In this document: piece after piece, positions 1-6,232 of the stretch
Layout of the letters: each line of letters begins with the position of its first letter
Numbering within the stretch: the first letter of the stretch is position 1
Source: Ignavibacteria bacterium
GTDB lineage: Bacteria > Bacteroidota > Ignavibacteria > Tepidaquicellales > OLB5
Direction: 5' to 3'
Assembly: GCA_030835005.1 (NCBI GenBank)
Contig: JAUQWT010000234.1
Location: 1 to 6,982 of the forward strand
Length of the DNA stretch: 6,982 bases
Position numbers and translations under genes: made by a program
The notes under the pieces: generated by a model
Seen by the model: the letters and a program-made list of their open reading frames with translations, nothing else
What the model was told of the DNA's origin: nothing
Database searches by the model: none

Positions 1-1
1 A

Positions 2-889
2 CAAACGATATCGCTGAAAGATAGCGAGACTTCATCCAAAACAGAATATGCAGACACTGAAGTTGAAGAGAAGGCAGTTGAGATTGCAGTTGATAAACCA
101 AGATGTCTTGATGAAGATTATGAAGTTGTATACAAGCGTCCTGACACAATGGTGGATGTGAGCATGCACTATTGCCCTGGCTGTGCCCACAGTCTTGTGC
201 ATAAGCTAATAATGGAAGTAGTGGATGAATTAGGTATCCAGGAAAACACTGTTGGCGTTGCACCTGTTGGTTGCGCAGTTTTTGCTTATGATTATATGAA
301 TATTGATATGACTGAAGCAGCACATGGCAGAGCAACTGCAGTTGCAACAGGGATCAAAAGACTTATGCCTGATAAATACGTTTTTACCTATCAGGGTGAT
401 GGTGATCTTGCTGCTATTGGAATTGCCGAAACGATACACTCCATTAACCGCGGAGAGAATTTTATTATTGTGTTCATGAATAATGCCGTTTACGGCATGA
501 CAAGCGGACAGATGGCACCAACAACACTTGCAGGCATGAAAACAACTACAAGTCCGCTTGGAAGAGACACTGCTTTTTACGGCGAACCGATAAGGGTTTC
601 TGAACTTGTAAGCCATTTGCCCGGCGCATTATATGTTACAAGACAATCGGTGAACAGCGCTACTGCAGTGCGAAAAGCAAAGAAGGCAATTGCGAATGCT
701 TTCAAATATCAGAAACTGAAAAAAGGAACTTGCTTTGTTGAAATAATCGGGAATTGCCCTTCAAACTGGAAAATGACCCCGCTTGATGCAAGCAAGTTTG
801 TTGATGAATCTATGATAAAAACCTTCCCTCTTGGTGATGTAAAGCTCCCCAAAGGTGAAGATCTAAAACTATTGCAGGAGGACAAATAG
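2..889 (+). CDS. 2-oxoacid:ferredoxin oxidoreductase, beta subunit (KorB/VorA type), 5' partial
   Basis: This is the TPP- and [4Fe-4S]-binding subunit of a cytoplasmic 2-oxoacid:ferredoxin oxidoreductase, which oxidatively decarboxylates a 2-oxoacid to an acyl-CoA and reduces ferredoxin. Numbering from the ATG at 149, the TPP motif is GDGD at 83-86 followed by NNAVYG at 111-116. Cluster ligands are likely C9 and C12 (YCPGC), C42 (PVGC) and C203 (NCPSNW). HGRA at 60-62 and QMAPTT at 121-126 are further family signatures. The frame stays open from base 2 to the ATG at 149 with no ATG, GTG or TTG codon. The family motif YKRP also lies upstream of that ATG, so the true start is outside the window and 149 is internal. 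The extra 49 visible residues are acidic and low in complexity before YKRP. The gamma subunit follows after 2 bp, and the alpha subunit is expected upstream. The oxoacid substrate (2-oxoglutarate, branched-chain or pyruvate) cannot be fixed from this subunit. Confidence 0.93.
   Translation, partial: QTISLKDSETSSKTEYADTEVEEKAVEIAVDKPRCLDEDYEVVYKRPDTMVDVSMHYCPGCAHSLVHKLIMEVVDELGIQENTVGVAPVGCAVFAYDYMNIDMTEAAHGRATAVATGIKRLMPDKYVFTYQGDGDLAAIGIAETIHSINRGENFIIVFMNNAVYGMTSGQMAPTTLAGMKTTTSPLGRDTAFYGEPIRVSELVSHLPGALYVTRQSVNSATAVRKAKKAIANAFKYQKLKKGTCFVEIIGNCPSNWKMTPLDASKFVDESMIKTFPLGDVKLPKGEDLKLLQEDK
876..881 (+). promoter_or_regulatory. Shine-Dalgarno site for the gamma subunit
   Basis: A perfect AGGAGG lies inside the last codons of the beta gene, 10 bases before the ATG at 892. 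It fixes the gamma start and implies that the two subunits are translated from one mRNA. It is the only canonical Shine-Dalgarno site in the window; the other genes have weak or no such site. Confidence 0.75.
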
Positions 890-891
890 CC

Positions 892-1458
892 ATGTTAGAA
901 GAACTGATCGCAGCCGGATTTGGAGGACAGGGAGTCCTTTCAATGGGAATGACACTTGCATACGCAGGAATGATTGAAGAAAAAGAGATCTCCTGGATGC
1001 CTTCTTATGGACCCGAAATGCGTGGCGGAACGGCAAATTGCATCACAATAATTTCAGATAGCAAAATAAGCTCTCCCATAATAACATACTTCGATTCTGC
1101 AATTATCCTGAATCAGCCTTCTATGGATAAATTCGAATCAAGAGTTAAACCTGGCGGAATTCTGATTTATGAATCAACAAACATAATCAAACCAACAACC
1201 AGAACTGATATAGAAGTATTCGGCATCCGTGCAGCAGAAGAAGCTGTTAAAATGAAAAACAGCAAAGTGCTTAATATGATAATGCTTGGCGCATACCTTG
1301 AAAGAAAACCGGTAGTAAAAATTGCCTCAATTATTGAAGCACTTAAGAAAGTGCTACCTGAAAGATATCATAACCTGCTTCCTATAAATAAGATGGCTCT
1401 TGAGAGAGGTGCTGAACTTATTGAGAAAGAACTGGTAAGCATGGGAGAAGCATTTTAA
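892..1458 (+). CDS. 2-oxoacid:ferredoxin oxidoreductase, gamma subunit
   Basis: This is the gamma subunit of the same oxidoreductase. In this family the gamma domain packs against the alpha and beta subunits and contributes to CoA binding. The 188 residues match the usual length of a stand-alone gamma protein. It has the hallmark N-terminal GFGGQGV at residues 9-15 and SYGPEMRGG at 38-46, followed by the NxxMLGA-like stretch at about 128-134. No ferredoxin-type CxxCxxC clusters are present, so this is a pure gamma domain and not a gamma-delta fusion. Any ferredoxin-like delta subunit must be encoded elsewhere, perhaps upstream. The start is supported by AGGAGG ten bases upstream and by the 2-bp gap after the beta stop, an arrangement typical of co-transcribed and coupled subunits. 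Confidence 0.93.
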   Translation: MLEELIAAGFGGQGVLSMGMTLAYAGMIEEKEISWMPSYGPEMRGGTANCITIISDSKISSPIITYFDSAIILNQPSMDKFESRVKPGGILIYESTNIIKPTTRTDIEVFGIRAAEEAVKMKNSKVLNMIMLGAYLERKPVVKIASIIEALKKVLPERYHNLLPINKMALERGAELIEKELVSMGEAF

Positions 1459-1535
1459 TAAACCACATTTTTTCATAAACTGCCGGCAATCTGAATACAA
1501 ATTCTAAAGATTTGCTGCAAGATAAAAAAACTCAA

Positions 1536-1778
1536 ATGGAAAAGAACATTTTAATCAGATGTACAGAGATGGCCTGCGGCGCATGCAAATCAAGTATTAC
1601 AAATTCTATAAACCAGTTAAGCGGAATCATGGGCTTAAGTATCGATCTCGATTCAAAGCTCATTGAAGTTTCATACAATGGTGCAGTAACAGGAGAGAGA
1701 GCCGTCTTAAATGCAGTATTGGACGCAGGCTTTGAAGCTGAATTGATTTCAGACGCAGCTGAAGAAATAGCTGCGTGA
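1536..1778 (+). CDS. Small cytoplasmic HMA-domain (heavy-metal-associated) protein
   Basis: This 80-residue protein is essentially one HMA fold (beta-alpha-beta-beta-alpha-beta). Such domains bind soft metals, most often Cu(I), and pass them to partner proteins. The metal site is CTEMACGAC at residues 9-17, which contains the MxCxxC core (M12, C14, C17), and the C-terminal half ends in the typical A-G-F-E-A pattern. There is an extra cysteine, C9, five residues before the first core cysteine, and the glycine usually found before the core methionine is replaced by glutamate. No signal peptide is present, so it should be cytoplasmic. I chose the ATG at 1536. An in-frame TTG at 1512 would add eight residues; neither start has a good Shine-Dalgarno site. 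It lies 77 bp after the gamma gene, just before a terminator, and about half its residues match the secreted HMA protein at 3731-4063. The metal is inferred. Confidence 0.85.
   Translation: MEKNILIRCTEMACGACKSSITNSINQLSGIMGLSIDLDSKLIEVSYNGAVTGERAVLNAVLDAGFEAELISDAAEEIAA
1753..1776 (+). repeat. Perfect 8-bp inverted repeat at the end of the HMA gene
   Basis: ACGCAGCT at 1753-1760 pairs perfectly with AGCTGCGT at 1769-1776 across an 8-base loop. The second arm ends on the first base of the TGA stop codon. In RNA this would fold into a hairpin over the last codons of the HMA gene. No T-tract follows, so it is not itself an intrinsic terminator. It may be coincidental or may stabilise the 3' end. 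Confidence 0.4.
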
Positions 1779-1824
1779 AGTTAAGTAAATACAGGATTCG
1801 ATAATTCCAAAATGAAAAGATAAG

Positions 1825-1849
1825 AAACCCGGCAAATACCGGGTTTTTT
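1825..1849 (+). terminator. Rho-independent terminator after the oxidoreductase/HMA genes
   Basis: AAACCCGG at 1825-1832 pairs with CCGGGTTT at 1839-1846 around the 6-base loop CAAATA. The run of T residues continues to 1849, giving six Ts in a row in all. This is a textbook intrinsic terminator, 46 bp after the HMA stop. It should end transcription from the left and makes the lipoprotein gene at 1962 the first gene of a separate unit. Confidence 0.88.
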
Positions 1850-1891
1850 GATGAATAAGCCTAATTTATGTCATATTTTTATTAATTTTAG

Positions 1892-1920
1892 TTGACTTAA
1901 GTCATTTGAGAGTACAGAAT
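1892..1920 (+). promoter_or_regulatory. Possible promoter for the envelope metal cassette
   Basis: TTGACT at 1892-1897 resembles a -35 box. It is followed after exactly 17 bp by CAGAAT at 1915-1920, which matches TATAAT at four of six positions. This lies 41 bp upstream of the lipoprotein ATG and downstream of a strong terminator, where a promoter is required. The -10 box is imperfect. Bacteroidetes-type bacteria often use a different -7 consensus, which I did not find clearly here. Confidence 0.4.
1893..1904. promoter_or_regulatory. Perfect 12-bp palindrome, possible operator
   Basis: TGACTTAAGTCA is its own reverse complement and overlaps the candidate -35 box. With one flanking base on the left it reads TTGAC-N4-GTCA, which loosely resembles sites of the Crp/Fnr superfamily (TTGAY-N4-RTCAA), though the final base pair is not symmetric. 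It does not look like a MerR-type copper operator or a CopY-type TACAnnTGTA box. The binding protein is unknown and is not encoded in the window. Confidence 0.35.
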
Positions 1921-1961
1921 TTATTGGCATTATTGTAAAGAAAATATAAGTAAATTAGGTA

Positions 1962-2771
1962 ATGAAAAGATCAATACTTGTTTCAATTGTCATAACCATT
2001 TTATTATACGGATGCAGTAACAATAATCCTGTAAATAACGATGGCGGAACGCCTTCTGATTATGTAAAAATATATACAGCTGAATCAGGCTCTAAGAAGT
2101 TTGAAGTTTACAGTATGTCTTCATCGAATTTTGTTTACGGATTTAATGATCTGGGGTTCAAGGTTTACTTGAACAATGTTGAACAGAATCAGGGTTTTGT
2201 GAAGTTCAAACCAATAATGTATCATGGCATTGGCGGACCAAACCACTCCATACCGGTTTCAGATAAGTTCTTTTTCGATTCAAATAAGAATCTGTTCACC
2301 GGTTATTCAGTATTCATTATGTATGATACAGCTGCATTTTGGGCAGCAGATTTCAATTATAATGATGCAGAGCAAATTGATTCAATGATCATTCCGCTTA
2401 TCTATTCCTCAAATACCAAAATTGCAGCTTGGGATAACTCAATTACCCAAAGAACTTATTTCCTTACTATGTTATCACCATCAGATCCGAGAGTCGGGTT
2501 AAATGATGTGGATCTAATGCTTCATCAAACGCAGAATATGACAGATTATTCTGAAGTAAATGACGCTGAAATGTTTATAAGGCCCTGGATGGAGTCTATG
2601 GGACATGGCTCCAGCAATAATGTAAATCCTGTAATGATATCCGGGGGAAGATATAAAGGAAAAGCAAATTTTAATATGCCCGGTGAGTGGTTTCTATATG
2701 ATTCAATAAGAGTTAATGGAAACTTCATTACAAATACGCCAACTCCAAAATTCATTTTACAGGTTAATTGA
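1962..2771 (+). CDS. Lipoprotein with two YtkA/FixH-like domains, putative metal-binding
   Basis: This 269-residue exported lipoprotein has a basic N-terminus (MKRS), a hydrophobic core and the lipobox LYGC, predicting lipidation of C18. The mature part appears to be an internal duplication. Repeat 1 (about 35-135) contains FKPIMYHGIGGPNH at 82-95, and repeat 2 (about 155-255) contains IRPWMESMGHGSSNN at 206-220. Both share the order F/I-x-P-x-M, His, Pro, Y-x-G, F-x-M, W. The second is the classic P-W-M-x-S-M-G-H motif with Y-K-G-K and M-P-G-E-W that I associate with YtkA-like/FixH-like domains. The clustered Met and His (M86, H88, H95; M210, M213, H215) would suit copper, but binding is inferred. 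It opens a run of envelope genes, with the barrel protein starting 3 bp later. No Shine-Dalgarno site stands out; the start is chosen because the signal peptide begins there. It could instead be a structural or assembly protein. Confidence 0.75.
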   Translation: MKRSILVSIVITILLYGCSNNNPVNNDGGTPSDYVKIYTAESGSKKFEVYSMSSSNFVYGFNDLGFKVYLNNVEQNQGFVKFKPIMYHGIGGPNHSIPVSDKFFFDSNKNLFTGYSVFIMYDTAAFWAADFNYNDAEQIDSMIIPLIYSSNTKIAAWDNSITQRTYFLTMLSPSDPRVGLNDVDLMLHQTQNMTDYSEVNDAEMFIRPWMESMGHGSSNNVNPVMISGGRYKGKANFNMPGEWFLYDSIRVNGNFITNTPTPKFILQVN

Positions 2772-2774
2772 ACA

Positions 2775-3734
2775 ATGAGAAAAATAATCTTAATAATATT
2801 GTTTTCTTTGATTTTTCATAACACTGTTTACACATGCAATAGTTGCGGCGGAGGAACCGGCGACCTTGCAGTTTTATCTTTAGATGGATTAGCTTTATTC
2901 AATATTGGAGTTTCTAGAGATTTATATACCGGTGTTTGGGATAAGAACGGAAGCTGGATCTCGAATAAATATTCACAAAGTCAGTACAAAATAGCGTTTA
3001 ATACTGCTTATAGATTAAACCGCCACATACAATTCGCAATTTCTTTGCCGTTCATCTATAATACCAGTAATATTCCAGGTCTTAAGTCAAACGGTTCCGG
3101 GATCGGAGATCTTGTAATTGGAGGCAGGTATGAAATATTCCATGAATTCCAGCCTAAAAAATCTGGTAAAAAACTAACACTGGATAGGTCTCTCCCCTAT
3201 CTTGCAATAACATTTGGCCTTAATTTACCAACGGGCAGATCAGAGGAAACAGCAGAAAACGACGTAGATATAACAGGTAAAGGATTCTATTCAACTACAC
3301 TTGGGGTATCCCTCACAAAAAGCATCATTAAATCAAAACTTCAGGTCATAGCAGATCTTAACTGGCAGCATAGTTTTGAGAAACAATACGACAGTTATTT
3401 TGGAGTTCCGCTCGGTTCAGATTTCCGTAAACAGCCCGGCGAGAAATTTAATTATGCGCTTACTGCGAATTACATTTTCAATAGCTGGCATGCTGTATCA
3501 CTTACTGCAACTGGATTTTTGCAGAGTAATTACAAAATTAACGGAATTGAATCTGCAAATTCCAACGAAAGAAGCACTAACCTTGTTTTAGCTTATACTT
3601 ATTATCCTTCAGTGCCTTTCAGGATCACAACTTCTGTAAAGATGGGATTACCCGGTGATAATATTGGTATGAACGCACAGGGTTCGACAGCATACAACAT
3701 AAGTTTTACATATTACTTACCGGAGACAAAATGA
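2775..3734 (+). CDS. Outer-membrane beta-barrel protein with N-terminal CxxC, putative transporter
   Basis: This 319-residue protein has a strong signal peptide (about residues 1-20). The rest alternates hydrophobic and polar residues in many short aromatic-rich strands, as in an outer-membrane beta-barrel. GSGIGDLVIGG at 107-117 and GLNLPTGR at 148-155 resemble barrels of the MetA-type/'transporter' group, and the C-terminus ends in a strand, SFTYYLPETK. The predicted mature N-terminus begins TCNSCGGGTGD (20-30), placing C21 and C24 in a CxxC followed by glycines. C21 is not in a convincing lipobox (VYTC), so I favour a signal-peptidase I protein. It lies 3 bp after the YtkA-like lipoprotein and overlaps the secreted HMA gene by 4 bp (ATGA), so the three are probably translated together. 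A role in moving metal or a metal ligand across the outer membrane is inferred from context; no substrate can be read from the sequence. Confidence 0.75.
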   Translation: MRKIILIILFSLIFHNTVYTCNSCGGGTGDLAVLSLDGLALFNIGVSRDLYTGVWDKNGSWISNKYSQSQYKIAFNTAYRLNRHIQFAISLPFIYNTSNIPGLKSNGSGIGDLVIGGRYEIFHEFQPKKSGKKLTLDRSLPYLAITFGLNLPTGRSEETAENDVDITGKGFYSTTLGVSLTKSIIKSKLQVIADLNWQHSFEKQYDSYFGVPLGSDFRKQPGEKFNYALTANYIFNSWHAVSLTATGFLQSNYKINGIESANSNERSTNLVLAYTYYPSVPFRITTSVKMGLPGDNIGMNAQGSTAYNISFTYYLPETK

Positions 3735-4063
3735 AAAAAAAATATTTACTCTTTGCAGTTTTTTTGATAACTGCAAATCTAAGTTATTCAAACTTTGATC
3801 CTAAAAACTTTATGCAGTCAAATAATATGATTGAGACAACATTCACGGAAAAAACAGTCCGGATAACATGCACAGAAATGAGCTGCAAAGCCTGCAAACA
3901 AAGCATTACAAAAGCTATCAATAAGCTTGAAGGCATAATAAGTCTTGATATCAGCCTTGAAGATAAGATCATATCAGTTGTAATAGATGAATCAAAAACT
4001 GACGAACAATCAGTTTTGAATGCAATAATAGGCGCAGGTTACGAAGCAGAGCTGATAAAATAG
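3731..4063 (+). CDS. Secreted single-domain HMA protein (periplasmic metal-binding candidate)
   Basis: This 110-residue protein has a Sec signal peptide (MKKK, hydrophobic 5-17, likely cleavage after LSYS near residue 20), a polar linker of about 20 residues, and one HMA domain (about 41-110). The metal site is CTEMSCKAC at 47-55, with the MxCxxC core M50, C52 and C55 plus an extra cysteine, C47. By my alignment it shares roughly half its residues with the cytoplasmic HMA protein at 1536-1778, including the extra cysteine and the C-terminal EAELI, so the two are paralogues in different compartments. A periplasmic single-HMA protein recalls MerP, the mercury-binding protein, in architecture only; no mer genes are present. 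Its ATG overlaps the preceding stop (ATGA), with GGAGA four bases upstream, so translation is probably coupled to the barrel protein. The metal (copper most likely) is inferred. Confidence 0.85.
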   Translation: MKKKYLLFAVFLITANLSYSNFDPKNFMQSNNMIETTFTEKTVRITCTEMSCKACKQSITKAINKLEGIISLDISLEDKIISVVIDESKTDEQSVLNAIIGAGYEAELIK

Positions 4064-4091
4064 AGAGTCCCATTTAGAAAGAAAGTGTTTT

Positions 4092-6194
4092 ATGCTTAGC
4101 CCGCTTGATAAGATCTTTTACCCCGCTTCAATAGCAATTATAGGTGCATCTTCAAAAGAAGGAAGTTTAAGCTATGAGCTTATAAACAACCTGATCAACT
4201 ACAGATATAACGGAAAGATATTTCCCGTAAATCCAAAGGCTGATTCCGTTCACAGCATAAAATCTTACAAATCCATAAAGGATGTTTCAGATGATATCGA
4301 TCTGGCGATATTGATGATACCGCGTGATCTGGTTCTTCCTGCAATAGATGATTGCGCCGCAAAGAAGATCCAATCCGTTGTAGTAATTACCGCCGGCTTC
4401 AAAGAAACCGGAGCTGAAGGCGCCGATATAGAAAAGAAGCTCGTAGAAAAAATCAGGAAATACGGAATGCGCCTGGTTGGACCAAATTGCATGGGCATAA
4501 TTAATACTAACCCAGCAGTAAAGCTCAATGGGACATTTGTGCTTGGGAAACCAATCCATGGCGGAATAGGCTTCGTATCGCAGAGCGGCGCATTAGGAGC
4601 AGCTGTTTTGAAAACTGTCGAACAAAATGATATTGGACTTGCCCAGTTTATCAGCATCGGCAACAAAGCTGATGTTTCAGGTAATACTATTATTGAATAC
4701 TGGTGGAATAATGATGATATTAAAGTAATTACTGTTTATCTCGAGTCGTTCGGAGACCCGCGGAAATTCATGGAATTGACAAGAGAAATTACCAAAACAA
4801 AACCCGTTATTGTTATCAAATCTGCCAGAACTTCCGCAGGAATGAAAGCTGCTTCATCCCATACCGGTGCATTAGCAAGCTCTGATGTTGTAGTTGACGC
4901 ATTCCTTGAACAAGGGGGCGTTATCAGAGTTAACTCAACAGACGAAATGTTCGATCTTGCAAAGGCTTTTGACCGGGCTAAACTGCCATTAGGCAACAGG
5001 GTTGGAATTTTGACAAATGCCGGAGGTCCGGCAATACTTGCAGTTGATGAATGTGCTAATAGCGGCCTGGTAATTCCGGAACTGGACAAAATAACACAAG
5101 ATAAATTGAGAGCAATCGCGCCAAAAGAAGCTTCAGTTTACAATCCTGTTGACTTACTTCCCCCAGCAGATTCTACAATGTATTCTGAGGCGGCGAAGCT
5201 GATAATCGAAGATGAGAATATCGATTCACTGATTATAGTTCTTGGACCTCCGTTAATGCTGGATACTCTTGAGATAGCCGGAGCTATTTGCGAATCAGTC
5301 AAGAATTCAGATAAGACTGTTACTCTTGTATTAATGTCGCAGGATGACATTATTCCGAAGTTGAAAGAAGTATCGCCTGAACATCCGCCTTTATACCGGT
5401 TTCCTGAAAATGCCGCAAGAACGATATCGAAACTGTATAACTATAGACTCTGGAAGGAGTCTGCTCCCGGCAATATCATAAAATATGACGCAGATAAAAG
5501 CGTTGTAAAAAAGATCTTGTTGAATTACAGGGGCAAATCAGGAATATATATGGATTTCGAAGATGTTCATAAGATAATGAGTGCATACGGATTGCCTGTA
5601 GTGAACTCAGCATACGCAGAATCTATCGAAATGCTTTTGAAAATTGCACCCAAACTTAAATATCCGGTAGTTATAAAGGCAATGGGAAAGCTCCTTGTAC
5701 ACAAATCAGATCTGGGAGCCGTTGAGATCGATATTCATACGGAACATGAGTTAGTTGCTGCTGCAAAGAGAATCATCGCAAACCTTGAGAAGAATGAAAT
5801 CCTGGATGGGCTGGAAAAATTCCTGATCCAGCCTTATGTAACAGGCGGCGTTGAAACAATTTTGGGAATAACTACAGATAACAAAGCCGGTAAGATGATC
5901 ATGTTTGGGCTTGGAGGAATATTTGTAGAGATATTTAAAGATGTGAATTTCAAACTTGTCCCTATATTTGATAACGAAGCCGAATATATGATAAACGCGA
6001 TAAGAAGCAGCGCAATACTTAAGGGTGTACGTGGAAAAGAGCCTGTGAACATAGCGTACATAAAAGAATCATTGCTGCGACTTTCTCAGCTTGCAAGCGA
6101 TTTTCCGGGATTTGCAGAGATTGATCTGAATCCATTTGTTTTCTTTAGTGAAAAAGAAAAATGCAGCATTTTGGACGCCAGAATAAAAATCTGA
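4092..6194 (+). CDS. ADP-forming acetyl/acyl-CoA synthetase, fused alpha-beta (NDP-forming)
   Basis: This cytoplasmic enzyme converts acyl-CoA + ADP + phosphate to free acid + CoA + ATP, conserving energy by substrate-level phosphorylation. The 700 residues match the usual size of the fused alpha-beta form. Order: CoA-binding Rossmann domain (about 7-135, IAIIGAS at 14-20), succinyl-CoA-synthetase-like domains (about 155-455), a short linker, and an ATP-grasp beta part (about 485-700). H257 in SSHTGALA is the expected phosphohistidine, E218 in YLES the associated glutamate, and H537 in LVHKSDLG the beta-part histidine that relays phosphate. TNAGGPA at 308-314, FGLGGIFVEIFKD at 605-617 and EIDLNP at 676-681 are further family motifs. 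All key residues are present, so it should be active. Its ATG is 28 bp after the secreted HMA gene with no terminator between, and AGAAAGAAAG is only a purine-rich start region. The acyl-CoA specificity is unknown. It pairs functionally with the oxidoreductase at 2-1458. Confidence 0.95.
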   Translation: MLSPLDKIFYPASIAIIGASSKEGSLSYELINNLINYRYNGKIFPVNPKADSVHSIKSYKSIKDVSDDIDLAILMIPRDLVLPAIDDCAAKKIQSVVVITAGFKETGAEGADIEKKLVEKIRKYGMRLVGPNCMGIINTNPAVKLNGTFVLGKPIHGGIGFVSQSGALGAAVLKTVEQNDIGLAQFISIGNKADVSGNTIIEYWWNNDDIKVITVYLESFGDPRKFMELTREITKTKPVIVIKSARTSAGMKAASSHTGALASSDVVVDAFLEQGGVIRVNSTDEMFDLAKAFDRAKLPLGNRVGILTNAGGPAILAVDECANSGLVIPELDKITQDKLRAIAPKEASVYNPVDLLPPADSTMYSEAAKLIIEDENIDSLIIVLGPPLMLDTLEIAGAICESVKNSDKTVTLVLMSQDDIIPKLKEVSPEHPPLYRFPENAARTISKLYNYRLWKESAPGNIIKYDADKSVVKKILLNYRGKSGIYMDFEDVHKIMSAYGLPVVNSAYAESIEMLLKIAPKLKYPVVIKAMGKLLVHKSDLGAVEIDIHTEHELVAAAKRIIANLEKNEILDGLEKFLIQPYVTGGVETILGITTDNKAGKMIMFGLGGIFVEIFKDVNFKLVPIFDNEAEYMINAIRSSAILKGVRGKEPVNIAYIKESLLRLSQLASDFPGFAEIDLNPFVFFSEKEKCSILDARIKI

Positions 6195-6232
6195 TATCAA
6201 AACTGCCGCAAAAACGCTGAAAAAAAGCTGAA

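Noticed and set aside
149..151. ATG at 149 as the start of the oxidoreductase beta subunit
   Set aside because: The conserved YKRP motif and a further open, protein-like stretch lie in frame upstream, so this Met is internal.
230..616. Antisense open frame across the beta-subunit gene
   Set aside because: It lies wholly inside a well-supported gene, its composition is unlike a folded protein, and it has no recognisable motifs.
1481..1488. 8-bp palindrome TGCCGGCA between the gamma and HMA genes
   Set aside because: Too short to form a hairpin, and no promoter-like elements are aligned with it; likely chance.
1512..1535. TTG at 1512 as the start of the cytoplasmic HMA gene
   Set aside because: It adds eight polar residues outside the HMA fold and has no Shine-Dalgarno support; the ATG at 1536 sits right before the first strand of the domain. 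It remains possible.
3376..3591. Open frame nested in another frame of the barrel gene
   Set aside because: It lies fully inside the barrel coding region, with no start signal and no recognisable content.
4265..5350. Several antisense open frames inside the acyl-CoA synthetase gene
   Set aside because: They overlap each other and a gene with all catalytic motifs intact; they are mirror effects of its codon pattern.
6195..6232. Possible bidirectional terminator between the convergent genes
   Set aside because: There are A-rich runs and short GCTG/CAGC-like pieces, but I could not build a convincing stem with a T-tract on either strand.
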